Source of the DNA: Bacteroidota bacterium
Lineage (GTDB): Bacteria; Bacteroidota; Bacteroidia; Sphingobacteriales; Sphingobacteriaceae
Direction: 5' to 3'
DNA length: 64,000 nucleotides
Assembly: GCA_013288235.1 (NCBI GenBank)
Contig: JABDCF010000001.1
Coordinates: forward strand, 25,484 to 89,483
Part shown: positions 28,341 through 37,653 of the stretch, one piece after another
Position numbering within the stretch: position 1 is the first letter of the stretch
Layout of the letters: each line of letters begins with the position of its first letter
Notes under the pieces: generated by a model
What the model saw: the letters and a program-made list of their open reading frames with translations, nothing else
What the model was told of the DNA's origin: nothing
Database searches by the model: none
Program-made: the position numbers and the translations under genes

Positions 28341-28838
28341 GTGGCAGATAAAGAGGCAGCTTTTAAGAAAATTTACGAAGCCAATTCAAAAAAGATCTAC
28401 CACTTGTGCTATGGTTACACGGGTGACGATGATGCTGCTAGCGACCTTTTACAGGAAACCTTTTTAAAAGTTTGGCAAAACCTTGAAAAATTCCGCAACC
28501 AGGCGATGATCTCGACCTGGATTTACCGCATTGCTGTAAATACCTGCCTTACCTACCTCCGTTCAGAAAAACGGCAGGCTAAAGATGAATTAACACCGCT
28601 TATAGCTGAAAATAAAAAAGAAGAACTATCTGAGAAAAATGAGCAGGTGGCCCTGCTCTATAAATGTATATCGAAGTTGGAAGAATCAGAGAGAATTATA
28701 ATTACCCTGGTGCTTGATGAAGTGCCGTATGCTGAAATTGCAGAGGTGTCGGGTATATCCGAAGGCAACCTACGGGTGAAAATACACCGTATTAAACAGA
28801 AATTAACCGAATTATATAACCACTATGAAAGAATTTGA
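28341..28838 (+). CDS. RNA polymerase sigma-70 factor, ECF type (GTG start)
   Basis: GDDDAASDLLQETFLKVWQNLEKFRN, WIYRIAVNTCLTYLR, and C-terminal region 4 HTH. Confidence 0.93.
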   Translation: MADKEAAFKKIYEANSKKIYHLCYGYTGDDDAASDLLQETFLKVWQNLEKFRNQAMISTWIYRIAVNTCLTYLRSEKRQAKDELTPLIAENKKEELSEKNEQVALLYKCISKLEESERIIITLVLDEVPYAEIAEVSGISEGNLRVKIHRIKQKLTELYNHYERI

Positions 28839-29415
28839 GCATTTAATGTCGGTTTGGCAGGGACAGCCAAAACACGACAAGCTTTCGGTGGACGAAGCGC
28901 TAAAGCAGGTAAAAAAAGGCATTCGTGGCATGACCAGTAAACTTTACTGGGGTATAGTTGCCATGATTACCCTCATAGCATGCGCTTTTATAATAACGTT
29001 CTTCTTCGCATTCCGCTCGCCTGCAACTACTGTAGGCATACTGATAATTTTAGTAACCATGCTGATGTACCTGTCCCTAATAGTGCGTCATTACCATATA
29101 TTAAACAAGCACGACCTCACCCAAAACCCTACCGATTACCTTAACACCTTAAAAGAATTTCAGAAAAACCGCAGCAAAGTTATCGGGTGGTTTTACTATA
29201 CCTATATGCTGCTGATAAGCACTGGTTTAGCCCTTTATTTTATAGAAGTGCTTGAAAACGCGCCGCTCTACTTTAAATTGATTGTGTATGGTTCAACCAT
29301 CATATGGTTCCTTTTCATCACTTTTTATTTAAAGCCCCGTATGTTTAAAAACGAGGAAGAAAAGCTGAATTTAATGATTGACAGGCTGATCCGTTTGCAA
29401 GAGCAATTTGATTAA
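28825..29415 (+). CDS. Hypothetical membrane protein, possible anti-sigma partner
   Basis: Overlaps the sigma gene by 14 nt; four TM-like stretches. Confidence 0.6.
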   Translation: MKEFEHLMSVWQGQPKHDKLSVDEALKQVKKGIRGMTSKLYWGIVAMITLIACAFIITFFFAFRSPATTVGILIILVTMLMYLSLIVRHYHILNKHDLTQNPTDYLNTLKEFQKNRSKVIGWFYYTYMLLISTGLALYFIEVLENAPLYFKLIVYGSTIIWFLFITFYLKPRMFKNEEEKLNLMIDRLIRLQEQFD

Positions 29416-29494
29416 TTTTAATTTGAAAATTTGGTGATTTGAAAATTTGAAGATTAGTATCATTGCAATTAATTTTTAAATCTTCAAATAAAGA

Positions 29495-30010
29495 ATGGTT
29501 ACGATCCAAAAAGTCAAAATTTCTGAAGTTGAAACCCTGCTGAATTTTAGCAAAGAAACATTTTACGAATTTTTCGCAGGCTGGAATGATCCGGCAAATA
29601 TGGAAGCGTATTCTGCCATAGCATTTGCGCCTCAAAAAATGTTATCGGAACTATCCAACCCAAATTCTGAATTTTATTTTGCTTTGAATGAGGATGTTAT
29701 AGTTGGTTATATGAAACTAAATTTTAACAATGCACAAACTGATATTCAGGACAAGAATGCCCTGGAAGTTGAACGTATATATGTTTCGGGCAAGTACCAT
29801 GGGAAATATATTGGCAAACAACTGTTAGATTTTTCCATTGAAATTGCCCGCAGCAAACAATTTAATTACGTATGGCTCGGCGTTTGGGAACATAACGAAA
29901 AGGCGATGGCTTTTTATAAACGCAATGGTTTTGAAACATTTGGCAGCCATGATTTTATGCTGGGCGACGATAAGCAAACGGATTTGTTGATGAAGAAGTT
30001 CCTGAACTAA
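29495..30010 (+). CDS. GNAT family N-acetyltransferase
   Basis: VERIYVSGKYHGKYIGKQLLDFSIEIA, NEKAMAFYKRNGFETFG. Confidence 0.9.
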   Translation: MVTIQKVKISEVETLLNFSKETFYEFFAGWNDPANMEAYSAIAFAPQKMLSELSNPNSEFYFALNEDVIVGYMKLNFNNAQTDIQDKNALEVERIYVSGKYHGKYIGKQLLDFSIEIARSKQFNYVWLGVWEHNEKAMAFYKRNGFETFGSHDFMLGDDKQTDLLMKKFLN

Positions 30011-30137
30011 GATTTATAGGATTTTAAGATCGTAGGATTTAAGCAAGATTGACAAAACAGCATCCTGAAATCCTTTAATCCCATAAATCCTGGTCTTAAA
30101 TTTTCATCGTAAAATCTATTAATCCTAAAAATCCTGG
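30009..30137. repeat. Intergenic inverted repeat, AGGATTTAAGAT word family, between convergent genes
   Basis: Left ~30009-30050, right ~30069-30137; e.g. TTTAAGATCGTAGGATTT versus AAATCCTGGTCTTAAA. Confidence 0.7.
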
Positions 30138-31322
30138 TCAGCCACGCATAAACGGATTAAAATTCCTTGTCCCTATCTCCATCCCCGCCGCCCTGCAAAC
30201 CGTTTTTTCGCCGAATTTAAAGTTGATCTTATCCATAGCCTGGTAAAGGCGTATGCGTTCCTCGTTATCCTCAAAAAGGTTTATCTGGTAACTGCCGCTG
30301 CAAAGGTTACTCAGCCTCACTCCTATCAACCTTATTGGCCGGTGCTGATTCCAGGCTTTTTTTAGCAGGTTTTTTATGCCGGGGATTAAAATATGCTCGG
30401 CGGCTGTTAACGCTATCTTTTCCTGCTGGGTATGGGTCTCGAAATTGGCATAACGAACCTTTATGGCCATGCACGAAGCTACCATATTTTCCTTCCGAAG
30501 CTTTGAGGCCAGTTCTTCTGTCATGGATACCAGGATGGTTTCTATTTTTTGTTGATTGGTTAAATTACTATCGAACGTATGTTCAGTCGAAATAGACTTT
30601 CGGCCCGAATGCGGTACAACATCGCCATAATCTATTCCGTTGGCTTTATCCCATAAAAACCTACCCATCTTGCCAAAAACAGTCTCTAAAAACTTGAGGT
30701 CTGTTTTTTGAAGGTCGCCTATTTTTTCAATGCCATATTGATAAAGCTTTGCGCTGGTGCTCTCGCCTAAGCCCGGTATCTTACTGATGTTGAGCGGCGC
30801 TAAAAATACCTTTTCCATACCATGCGGGATAAAAAGTTGTCCGTTAGGCTTTGCCTGGTTGGTCGCCATTTTTGATACGGTTTTGCCGGATGACATACCA
30901 AATGATATAGGTAACGCGGTTTCCCTGATGATCTTATGCCGTAATTCCGTGGCATGCTTATAACAATCATGGAACCTGTCCATACCCGTATAATCGATAT
31001 AGAACTCATCAACCGATGTTTTTTGATAAAGCGGCACGGATTGCTGGATGATCTCTGTCACCTCGCGAGAGGCCTCTGAATACCTGCCATGCGCCCCCCT
31101 TACAATTATAGCATGCGGGCAAAGCTGCATGGCCTGTTTCATTGGCATGGCCGAGTGAATGCCAAACTTACGCGCCTCGTAACTGCATGAGGCTACCACC
31201 CCCCTTGTGGCCGAACCACCTATAAGCACCGGCTTGCCAATAAGCGAAGGATCGAACTTACGCTCCACTGATACGAAGAACGAATCGAGATCGATATGCA
31301 TTATTATGCGTTTGGCTGGCAT
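30138..31322 (-). CDS. dinB: DNA polymerase IV (Y-family)
   Basis: HIDLDSFFVSVERK, CSYEARKFGIHSAMPM, SVDEFYIDYTG. Confidence 0.95.
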   Translation of the reverse strand: MPAKRIIMHIDLDSFFVSVERKFDPSLIGKPVLIGGSATRGVVASCSYEARKFGIHSAMPMKQAMQLCPHAIIVRGAHGRYSEASREVTEIIQQSVPLYQKTSVDEFYIDYTGMDRFHDCYKHATELRHKIIRETALPISFGMSSGKTVSKMATNQAKPNGQLFIPHGMEKVFLAPLNISKIPGLGESTSAKLYQYGIEKIGDLQKTDLKFLETVFGKMGRFLWDKANGIDYGDVVPHSGRKSISTEHTFDSNLTNQQKIETILVSMTEELASKLRKENMVASCMAIKVRYANFETHTQQEKIALTAAEHILIPGIKNLLKKAWNQHRPIRLIGVRLSNLCSGSYQINLFEDNEERIRLYQAMDKINFKFGEKTVCRAAGMEIGTRNFNPFMRG

Positions 31323-31395
31323 GATACAAATGTAAAAAAAGATTTGCTATTTACTAAAAATATTAGCATAATTGTTTTCTCAAAAACATAAGGCA

Positions 31396-32022
31396 ATGAC
31401 AGGTTACCAGGATTATTTAATAGTGCTTTCCCCGCCGGAAAACATTATTGGCAGCATTAAAAAATTAAAGGATTTTAGCTTTGGTAAAATTGGCGGGTAT
31501 GAAAGCCATTATTCAAAGGCGCATATCACTGTTCAGCCCTGGCCGCGCAAAAAACCAGTTTGGATAGAGCCACTAATACCAAAGCTTGTGCGCGACTTGC
31601 AAACATTGCCACCTATAACATTGGATATAACCGGCTTTGCATATTTCGATCAGCAGGATTATAAAACTATTTACGCAAAGCTTAATTCAACCCCGGCAAC
31701 AAAGATCTGGTTTAAAACATTAAGAAGATTTTTTAGCAATGAAAATTCAGAACCGCACATTACCATAGCAAGAAGCATACCTAATGAGGACTTTAAAAAA
31801 TTATGGCCCCATTTTAAAAACATGCAATGGAATGAACAATTTAAGGTTGATAAGCTCACCATTTTACGAAGGGAAATGATAGGGCACGATAAAATATACA
31901 AAGTATTTAAAGAGATTTCTTTCAACAATAAGCTCGATCTTGATACTTTCGCCAACTCAAAATTAAAAGCGCAGTTTTTGCCATTAAATAAGGTTAATAC
32001 ACAACAAATCAGCCTTTTTTAA
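31396..32022 (+). CDS. 2'-5' RNA ligase/LigT-like (2H phosphoesterase) protein
   Basis: Two HxT motifs: AHITVQ and PHITIAR. ORF opens at 31372; ATG at 31396 gives a more typical start. Confidence 0.85.
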   Translation: MTGYQDYLIVLSPPENIIGSIKKLKDFSFGKIGGYESHYSKAHITVQPWPRKKPVWIEPLIPKLVRDLQTLPPITLDITGFAYFDQQDYKTIYAKLNSTPATKIWFKTLRRFFSNENSEPHITIARSIPNEDFKKLWPHFKNMQWNEQFKVDKLTILRREMIGHDKIYKVFKEISFNNKLDLDTFANSKLKAQFLPLNKVNTQQISLF

Positions 32023-32032
32023 TGCGGATTTT

Positions 32033-32596
32033 ATGATAGCCTATGCTGATTATTTAATGGTTATTTCGTTGCCCGAAAGTGTAGTTAAAGAAATTAGCAG
32101 GTATAAACGGGCATCTGTAAATTTAATAGGCCATTTTGAAGGGATGCATAGTGCGGCGCAAATAGTGATTACTCATCAAGTAAGGTGCAAACCATATATG
32201 GTGGAACCGGCTATTGAACAAATGGCTGAAAGATTAAGCACCATGCCACCTATTGAATTAACAATAATGGGCTTTGGCTTTTTTAACAGCAGCAAAACAA
32301 CGAACACTATCTACGCAGTTATTGAGCAATGTATCCGCACAGACAACTGGTTTAAGCTGTTGATAAACCAGCTGGGCATCCGGGTTAAAAACTTTGCACC
32401 CCGTATCATTATCGCAAAAAACATACCTGTAACCTCCTTTAATAAATTGTGGCCAAATTTTGAAAAACGGGCATTTTCAGAAACTTTTATAGTTAATAGC
32501 TTAACCGTATTACACCGCGAAACTTTTGTTGAATATTGTGAATGGCGGGTTTATAAAGAGTTATTTTTTGCCAACAGGCTAAAGGAAATGTTTTAA
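32033..32596 (+). CDS. Tandem paralogue of the upstream LigT-like protein, lacking both HxT motifs
   Basis: Colinear with the upstream protein (TMPPIELTIMGFGFFNSSKTTNTIYA, KLWPNFEKRAFSETFIVNSLTVLHRE) but HIT->QIV and HIT->RII. Confidence 0.8.
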   Translation: MIAYADYLMVISLPESVVKEISRYKRASVNLIGHFEGMHSAAQIVITHQVRCKPYMVEPAIEQMAERLSTMPPIELTIMGFGFFNSSKTTNTIYAVIEQCIRTDNWFKLLINQLGIRVKNFAPRIIIAKNIPVTSFNKLWPNFEKRAFSETFIVNSLTVLHRETFVEYCEWRVYKELFFANRLKEMF

Positions 32597-32736
32597 TGAA
32601 TATTTATTTAATAAATTATGCAAACATAACATCCTGTATCACAACCTTCCAACATTAAAACCTTCCAACATTACAACAGCTGAAGGCTTTTTTAACAATT
32701 TATTAACCCTAAAACAAACCTTTTTCTATCTTTGCG

Positions 32737-32840
32737 CCGGGGTAAGTCTTTTACGGCCAGCTCCTCTTGAACTCCCCCAGGGTGGGAACGCAGCAAGGGT
32801 AGAGAGTTGAGCGGCGCGATAAAAGTAGCTTACCCTTTTT
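32737..32840 (+). ncRNA. ffs: Signal recognition particle RNA, small bacterial type
   Basis: GGGGTAAG...CTTACCC terminal stem, conserved GGNAC-type apical region CAGGGTGGGAACGCAGCAAGGGTAGAG, followed by a T-run. Confidence 0.93.
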
Positions 32841-33001
32841 TATGTCCTTTTTTTTTAAAAAGCATTCAAAATACCAGGCAAAGAAGTTTTTAGACATTGG
32901 TTGTCCAAACCACTTTATCATTCCAAGTTCAAAATCCTGCGCTTTCTACCAAAATACGCGCCTAATCTCTAATCACAATTCTCTAATCACTATCTTCGCA
33001 C

Positions 33002-33959
33002 ATGCTCGATATTCTCATCATAGGCGGCGGCCCCATAGGTATTGCCTGCGGGCTCGAAGCCCAAAAAGCAGGCCTCAGCTTTTTAATAGTTGAAAAAGGC
33101 TGCCTCGTTAATTCATTATACAATTACCCTTCTACCATGACATTTTTCTCGACGTCAGAGAAACTCGAAATTGGCGGAATACCCTTTGTAACCATCAGCA
33201 ATAAACCAACACGAGCCGAAGCGCTCGAATATTACCGCCGCGTTGCCACATCGAACCAGTTACCGATAAATTTATTTGAAGAAGTAACGGCGGTTAAAAA
33301 GGAGGGCGATAGTTTTATTATTACCACCGGCAAAACAAGTTACCAGGCCAAAAAAGTAATACTATCCTCGGGTTTTTATGATATTGCTGTAAAGCTAAAC
33401 ATCCCCGGCGAAGACCTGCCAAAAGTTAAACACTATTATCAGGACCCACATTATTATGCCATGCAAAAGGTAGTTGTGGTTGGCTCGAGCAATTCGGCAA
33501 TTGATGTTGCTTTGGAGACTTACCGCAAAGGCGCCGAAGTTACGTTAGTGATCCGTGACACCGAAGTAAGCAACCGGGTAAAATATTGGGTAAGGCCTGA
33601 TATACTCAACCGGATAAAGGAAGGCAGTATAAAAGCGTATTTTAATTCGAATTTAAAAGCCATCCGTGAACGTGATGTGGATATTGAAACGCCGGACGGA
33701 ATGATCACGATCCCTAACGATTTTGTGATGGCAATGACTGGTTACCGCCCTAATTTTGAGTTCCTAAAAAAAAATGGGGATCACATTAACCGATGATAAA
33801 TTCATCCCGCATTACAATCCCGAAACCATGGAAACCAATTTGCCGGGGTTGTATCTTGCCGGCGTAGTTTGCGGCGGGCTGGACACGCATTTATGGTTCA
33901 TTGAAAATTCGCGCGTCAATGCGGATATGATCATTGCGGATATTTTGTTGAAACGTTGA
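33002..33959 (+). pseudogene. YpdA-like FAD/NAD(P)-dependent (bacillithiol disulfide) reductase, frameshifted
   Basis: ORF 33002-33796 ends FEFLKKNGDHINR; the continuation MGITLTDDKFIPHYNPETMETNLPGLYLAGVVCGGLDTHLWFIENSRVNADMII is in another frame (33774-33959). Break is at a run of nine A's; eight would be in frame. Confidence 0.85.
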
Positions 33960-34051
33960 AAGATTGTAAGACTCACATCATTTAATTCCCGTTACAGATT
34001 TGTTTCTTTAATGTAACATTTCAACTTTACAACATTTCAACCTTAAAACAA
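33944..34051. repeat. Inverted repeat, TTGAAATGTTGTAAGG word family; left arm overlaps the ypdA-like 3' end
   Basis: TTTTGTTGAAACGTTGAAAGATTGTAAG versus CTTTACAACATTTCAACCTTAAAACAAC. Confidence 0.7.
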
Positions 34052-34388
34052 CTAAAAACAATTCAAATTCCCCTTGCATAAGTAAAAATTAATAGCATAC
34101 TTTGCACCAAATTTAAAAAACTATAAAAAAGCTGCAAAAATGAACCAACAAAGCTTAAATAAGCCCTCAATAAGAGCAAACTTTGCTCCTGTTGCCGCTG
34201 CTTTGGTTTCAACCGTTTTTTTATTTTCCCCTTCACGACGAAGGCCGTACATGCCCCGGGTTTGATCTGTTTCTCATACAACCCAATTTTAAAAACGTGA
34301 TACGTTCACTTTTTTATCTCCAACAAAAATCATCTGATTATTTAACGCTATTGAAAGCAAATAATTTAACGGTAATTTTTCTATTCTA

Positions 34389-35030
34389 ATGGTAATAAAA
34401 GATTTTGATATACAAGTTGCAAGTGCACAGCATGTTGATTATGCACAGCAGATATGCGACGAAATGGCCGAATCGGCCAAGGCGCGTGGTACAGGTATAG
34501 CCCAGCGCTCGCCCGAATATGTTGCGAATAAAATGCTGGAGGGTAAAGCAGTAATAGCTTTTCATAAGGACGGCACCTGGGCTGGTTTCTGCTATATCGA
34601 GACCTGGAGTCACGGCGATTTCGTGGCTAATTCAGGCCTTATTGTTAATCCTATTTTCAGAAAAGAAGGCCTGGCAAAGGCTATTAAAGAAAATATCTTT
34701 AAGCTGTCGCGCACAAAATATCCAAATGCTAAAATTTTCGGCCTGACTACCGGTCTTGCCGTAATGAAAATAAATTCAGACTTAGGGTACGAACCGGTAA
34801 CTTATTCGGAACTTACGCAGGACGAGGATTTTTGGGCGGGCTGCAAAAGCTGCGTGAATTATGATATCCTGATGAGCAAGGGCCGCAAAAACTGCATGTG
34901 TACCGCTATGCTATTCGATCCGACTGAAAAACAGAAGGAATACGAAGAGAAAATGAAGAAAATTACGCATAAGGCTACTTTACTCGAAAGAATAGAGAAC
35001 GCGATATTTAAGCATAAAGCTGAAAGCTGA
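34389..35030 (+). CDS. GNAT N-acetyltransferase, candidate N-acetylglutamate synthase-type enzyme of the arginine cluster
   Basis: GNAT fold (FVANSGLIVNPIFRKEGLAKAIKENIFKLSR) immediately upstream of argG-argC-argD-argF'. Confidence 0.8.
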   Translation: MVIKDFDIQVASAQHVDYAQQICDEMAESAKARGTGIAQRSPEYVANKMLEGKAVIAFHKDGTWAGFCYIETWSHGDFVANSGLIVNPIFRKEGLAKAIKENIFKLSRTKYPNAKIFGLTTGLAVMKINSDLGYEPVTYSELTQDEDFWAGCKSCVNYDILMSKGRKNCMCTAMLFDPTEKQKEYEEKMKKITHKATLLERIENAIFKHKAES

Positions 35031-35438
35031 AAGACCAAAGCAAAAAATGAGGGACTTTAAGAAACTGGAGGTATGGAAAAAGTCGCATGAGCTTAACTTG
35101 TTTGTGTATTTAAATTTGCTTCCGAAATTTCCTAAGAGTGAACAATACGATTTGCTTAGTCAAACAAAACGAGCGGCTTACTCAATCCCTTTGAATATTG
35201 TAGAAGGCATCGGCAGGTTCACCGAAAAGGATTTTGCACATTTTTTGGATATGGCGTTAGGGTCTGCTCATGAATTAGAATATTGTTGCTTGATGAGTAA
35301 GGATTTATCATATATTGATCAGAAGTTACTTCAAAAAACGAATCAATTAATCAACGAAGTCAAAGCCATGTTAATTGGCTTAATAAAAATATTAAGAAAG
35401 TAAAAAAGCTTTGGTCTTTTTGCTTTCTGCTTTTAGCT
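35011..35438. repeat. 31-nt inverted repeat enclosing the four-helix-bundle gene
   Basis: AGCATAAAGCTGAAAGCTGAAAGACCAAAGC (35011-35041) and GCTTTGGTCTTTTTGCTTTCTGCTTTTAGCT (35408-35438); 26/31 complementary, one further G-U pair. Confidence 0.9.
35047..35403 (+). CDS. Four helix bundle protein, 23S rRNA intervening-sequence (S23/IVP) family
   Basis: FKKLEVWKKSHELNLFVY, FPKSEQYDLLSQTKRAAYSIPLNIVEGIGRFTEKDFAHFLDMALGSAHELEYCCLMSKDLSYI. Confidence 0.93.
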   Translation: MRDFKKLEVWKKSHELNLFVYLNLLPKFPKSEQYDLLSQTKRAAYSIPLNIVEGIGRFTEKDFAHFLDMALGSAHELEYCCLMSKDLSYIDQKLLQKTNQLINEVKAMLIGLIKILRK

Positions 35439-35448
35439 CAAAAAAGAA

Positions 35449-36642
35449 ATGAAAAAGAAAGTAGTTTTAGCATATAGCGGAGGTCTTGACACCTCTTTTT
35501 GCTGCATATACCTCACACAGGATCTTGGTTATGAAGTTCATTCGGTTATAGTAAATACCGGTGGTTTTAGTGAAGAGGAACTAAAGGGTGTTGAAGAACG
35601 CGCGTACAAAATGGGCGTAACATCGCACCACGTTGTTGATGAGACCGAAAATTTTTACAATACCTGTGTTCGTTTCCTGATCTACGGTAATGTATTGAAA
35701 AACAACACCTATCCCCTATCGGTAAGCGCCGAGCGGGTTAGCCAGGCAACTGCAATCGCAAATTACGCCAAAGAAATAGGCGCCGAATTTGTAGCGCACG
35801 GCAGTACCGGCGCGGGTAACGATCAGGTGCGTTTCGATATGATCTTTAATATCCTTGTTCCAGAGGTACAGATCATTACCCCTATCCGCGATTTAAAATT
35901 AAGCCGCGAAGAAGAGATCCAGTACCTGAAAGATCACGGTGTTGAGATGAATTTTGAAAAGGCAAAATATTCTATTAATAAAGGCATTTGGGGTACATCG
36001 GTTGGGGGCAAAGAAACATTGACTTCGAATTTGGGACTACCCGAAGAAGCCTGGCCAACGCAAGTTAGCAAAACTGGAAGCCAAAATATCGAGTTAGTTT
36101 TTGAAAACGGGGAGTTGGTGGGTTTAGATGGAGAGAAGTTCGATCATCCAACCAAAGCGATACAGGCATTGCAGGCAATTGCCCAGCCTTATGGCATTGG
36201 TAGGGATATCCACGTGGGCGATACCATCATAGGCATAAAAGGCAGGGTTGGTTTTGAGGCAGCAGCGCCGATGATCATTATAAAAGCACATCACACACTT
36301 GAAAAACATGTGTTAACCAAATGGCAGTTATCGTGGAAAGACCAGCTTTCAAGCTTTTATGGCAATTGGCTGCATGAAGGTCAATTCCATGATCCTATCA
36401 TGCGGAATATCGAAGCATTTTTAACTGATACCCAGCAAAACGTAAGCGGGAAAGTATTTGTGCAACTGCACCCTTATCGTTTCCAGGTTATAGGTATTGA
36501 ATCATCGCACGATTTGATGTCGAATAAATTTGGCACTTATGGTGAGATGAACAACTCCTGGAGCGGTGAAGATGTGAAAGGGTTCTCTAAAATTTTTGGC
36601 AACCAGGTAATGATCTATCATAAGGTTAACCAAACCTCATAA
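35449..36642 (+). CDS. argG: Argininosuccinate synthase
   Basis: KVVLAYSGGLDTSFCCIYL, AHGSTGAGNDQVRFD, YSINKGIWGTSVGGKET. Confidence 0.96.
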   Translation: MKKKVVLAYSGGLDTSFCCIYLTQDLGYEVHSVIVNTGGFSEEELKGVEERAYKMGVTSHHVVDETENFYNTCVRFLIYGNVLKNNTYPLSVSAERVSQATAIANYAKEIGAEFVAHGSTGAGNDQVRFDMIFNILVPEVQIITPIRDLKLSREEEIQYLKDHGVEMNFEKAKYSINKGIWGTSVGGKETLTSNLGLPEEAWPTQVSKTGSQNIELVFENGELVGLDGEKFDHPTKAIQALQAIAQPYGIGRDIHVGDTIIGIKGRVGFEAAAPMIIIKAHHTLEKHVLTKWQLSWKDQLSSFYGNWLHEGQFHDPIMRNIEAFLTDTQQNVSGKVFVQLHPYRFQVIGIESSHDLMSNKFGTYGEMNNSWSGEDVKGFSKIFGNQVMIYHKVNQTS

Positions 36643-36660
36643 AGTATAAAACACAAGGAA

Positions 36661-37653
36661 ATGAGTGCAAATAAAAAGATTTTAGCTGGGATAGTGGGTG
36701 GAGCTGGTTATACCGGCGGGGAAATGCTGCGTATCCTGATCAACCACCCCGATGTTGATATCGCATTTGTACACAGCACCAGTAGCGCAGGCAAACATGT
36801 TTATGATGTGCATACTGATCTTTTTGGCGATACCGATTTAAAATTTGCTGCCGAATTAGCCTATAATATTGATGTATTGTTTCTTTGTGTTGGTCATGGC
36901 GACGCAAAAAAGTTTTTGGAGGCCAACCCAATCCCCGATCATATAAAAGTTATTGATTTGAGCCAGGATTTCAGGTTGACACCAAGCGCAAAACATAAGA
37001 CAAAAACTTTTGTTTATGGTTTACCGGAGTTAAACCGGGAAGCCATTAAGCAGGCTAATAACATCGCCAATCCGGGATGTTTTGCTACTTGCTTACAATT
37101 GGGCTTATTGCCATTGGCGTCGAAAAATCTATTAGATACCGAAGTGCATATCACGGCTACAACCGGTTCAACAGGCGCGGGCCAAAGTTTATCGGGCACA
37201 ACCCATTTTACCTGGCGTAACGATAACCTTTCGGTTTATAAAGCTTTTGAGCATCAGCATTTAAATGAGGTTGGGCAATCACTAAGGCAATTACAACCAC
37301 AATTTGATAAGGCGGTTAATTTTATCCCTTACCGGGGAGACTATACACGCGGGATAATTGCATCTATTTATACCGATAGCAGCCTTACCGAAGCCGAGGC
37401 ATTGAAACTTTACCAGCAATATTATGCTGGGCATCCTTTTACCCATGTGACCAATCATGATATTGATTTGAAGCAGGTTGTCAATACCAACAAATGCTTT
37501 ATCCAGGTTAAGAAACACGGAAATAAGCTGCTTATTATCAGCATTATAGATAACTTACTGAAAGGCGCTTCAGGCCAGGCGGTACAGAATATGAATTTAA
37601 TGTTTGGGTTGGATGAGCGCGCGGGACTAAGGCTGAAGGCGACGGGGTTTTAG
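36661..37653 (+). CDS. argC: N-acetyl-gamma-glutamyl-phosphate reductase
   Basis: AGIVGGAGYTGGEMLRIL, NPGCFATCLQLGLLPL, GASGQAVQNMNLMFG. Confidence 0.96.
   Translation: MSANKKILAGIVGGAGYTGGEMLRILINHPDVDIAFVHSTSSAGKHVYDVHTDLFGDTDLKFAAELAYNIDVLFLCVGHGDAKKFLEANPIPDHIKVIDLSQDFRLTPSAKHKTKTFVYGLPELNREAIKQANNIANPGCFATCLQLGLLPLASKNLLDTEVHITATTGSTGAGQSLSGTTHFTWRNDNLSVYKAFEHQHLNEVGQSLRQLQPQFDKAVNFIPYRGDYTRGIIASIYTDSSLTEAEALKLYQQYYAGHPFTHVTNHDIDLKQVVNTNKCFIQVKKHGNKLLIISIIDNLLKGASGQAVQNMNLMFGLDERAGLRLKATGF

Noticed and set aside
34063-34389. Small ORFs 34063-34281 (-) and 34183-34389 (+) before the GNAT gene
   Set aside because: Composition is atypical and they are antisense to each other; more likely a leader region of the arginine cluster.
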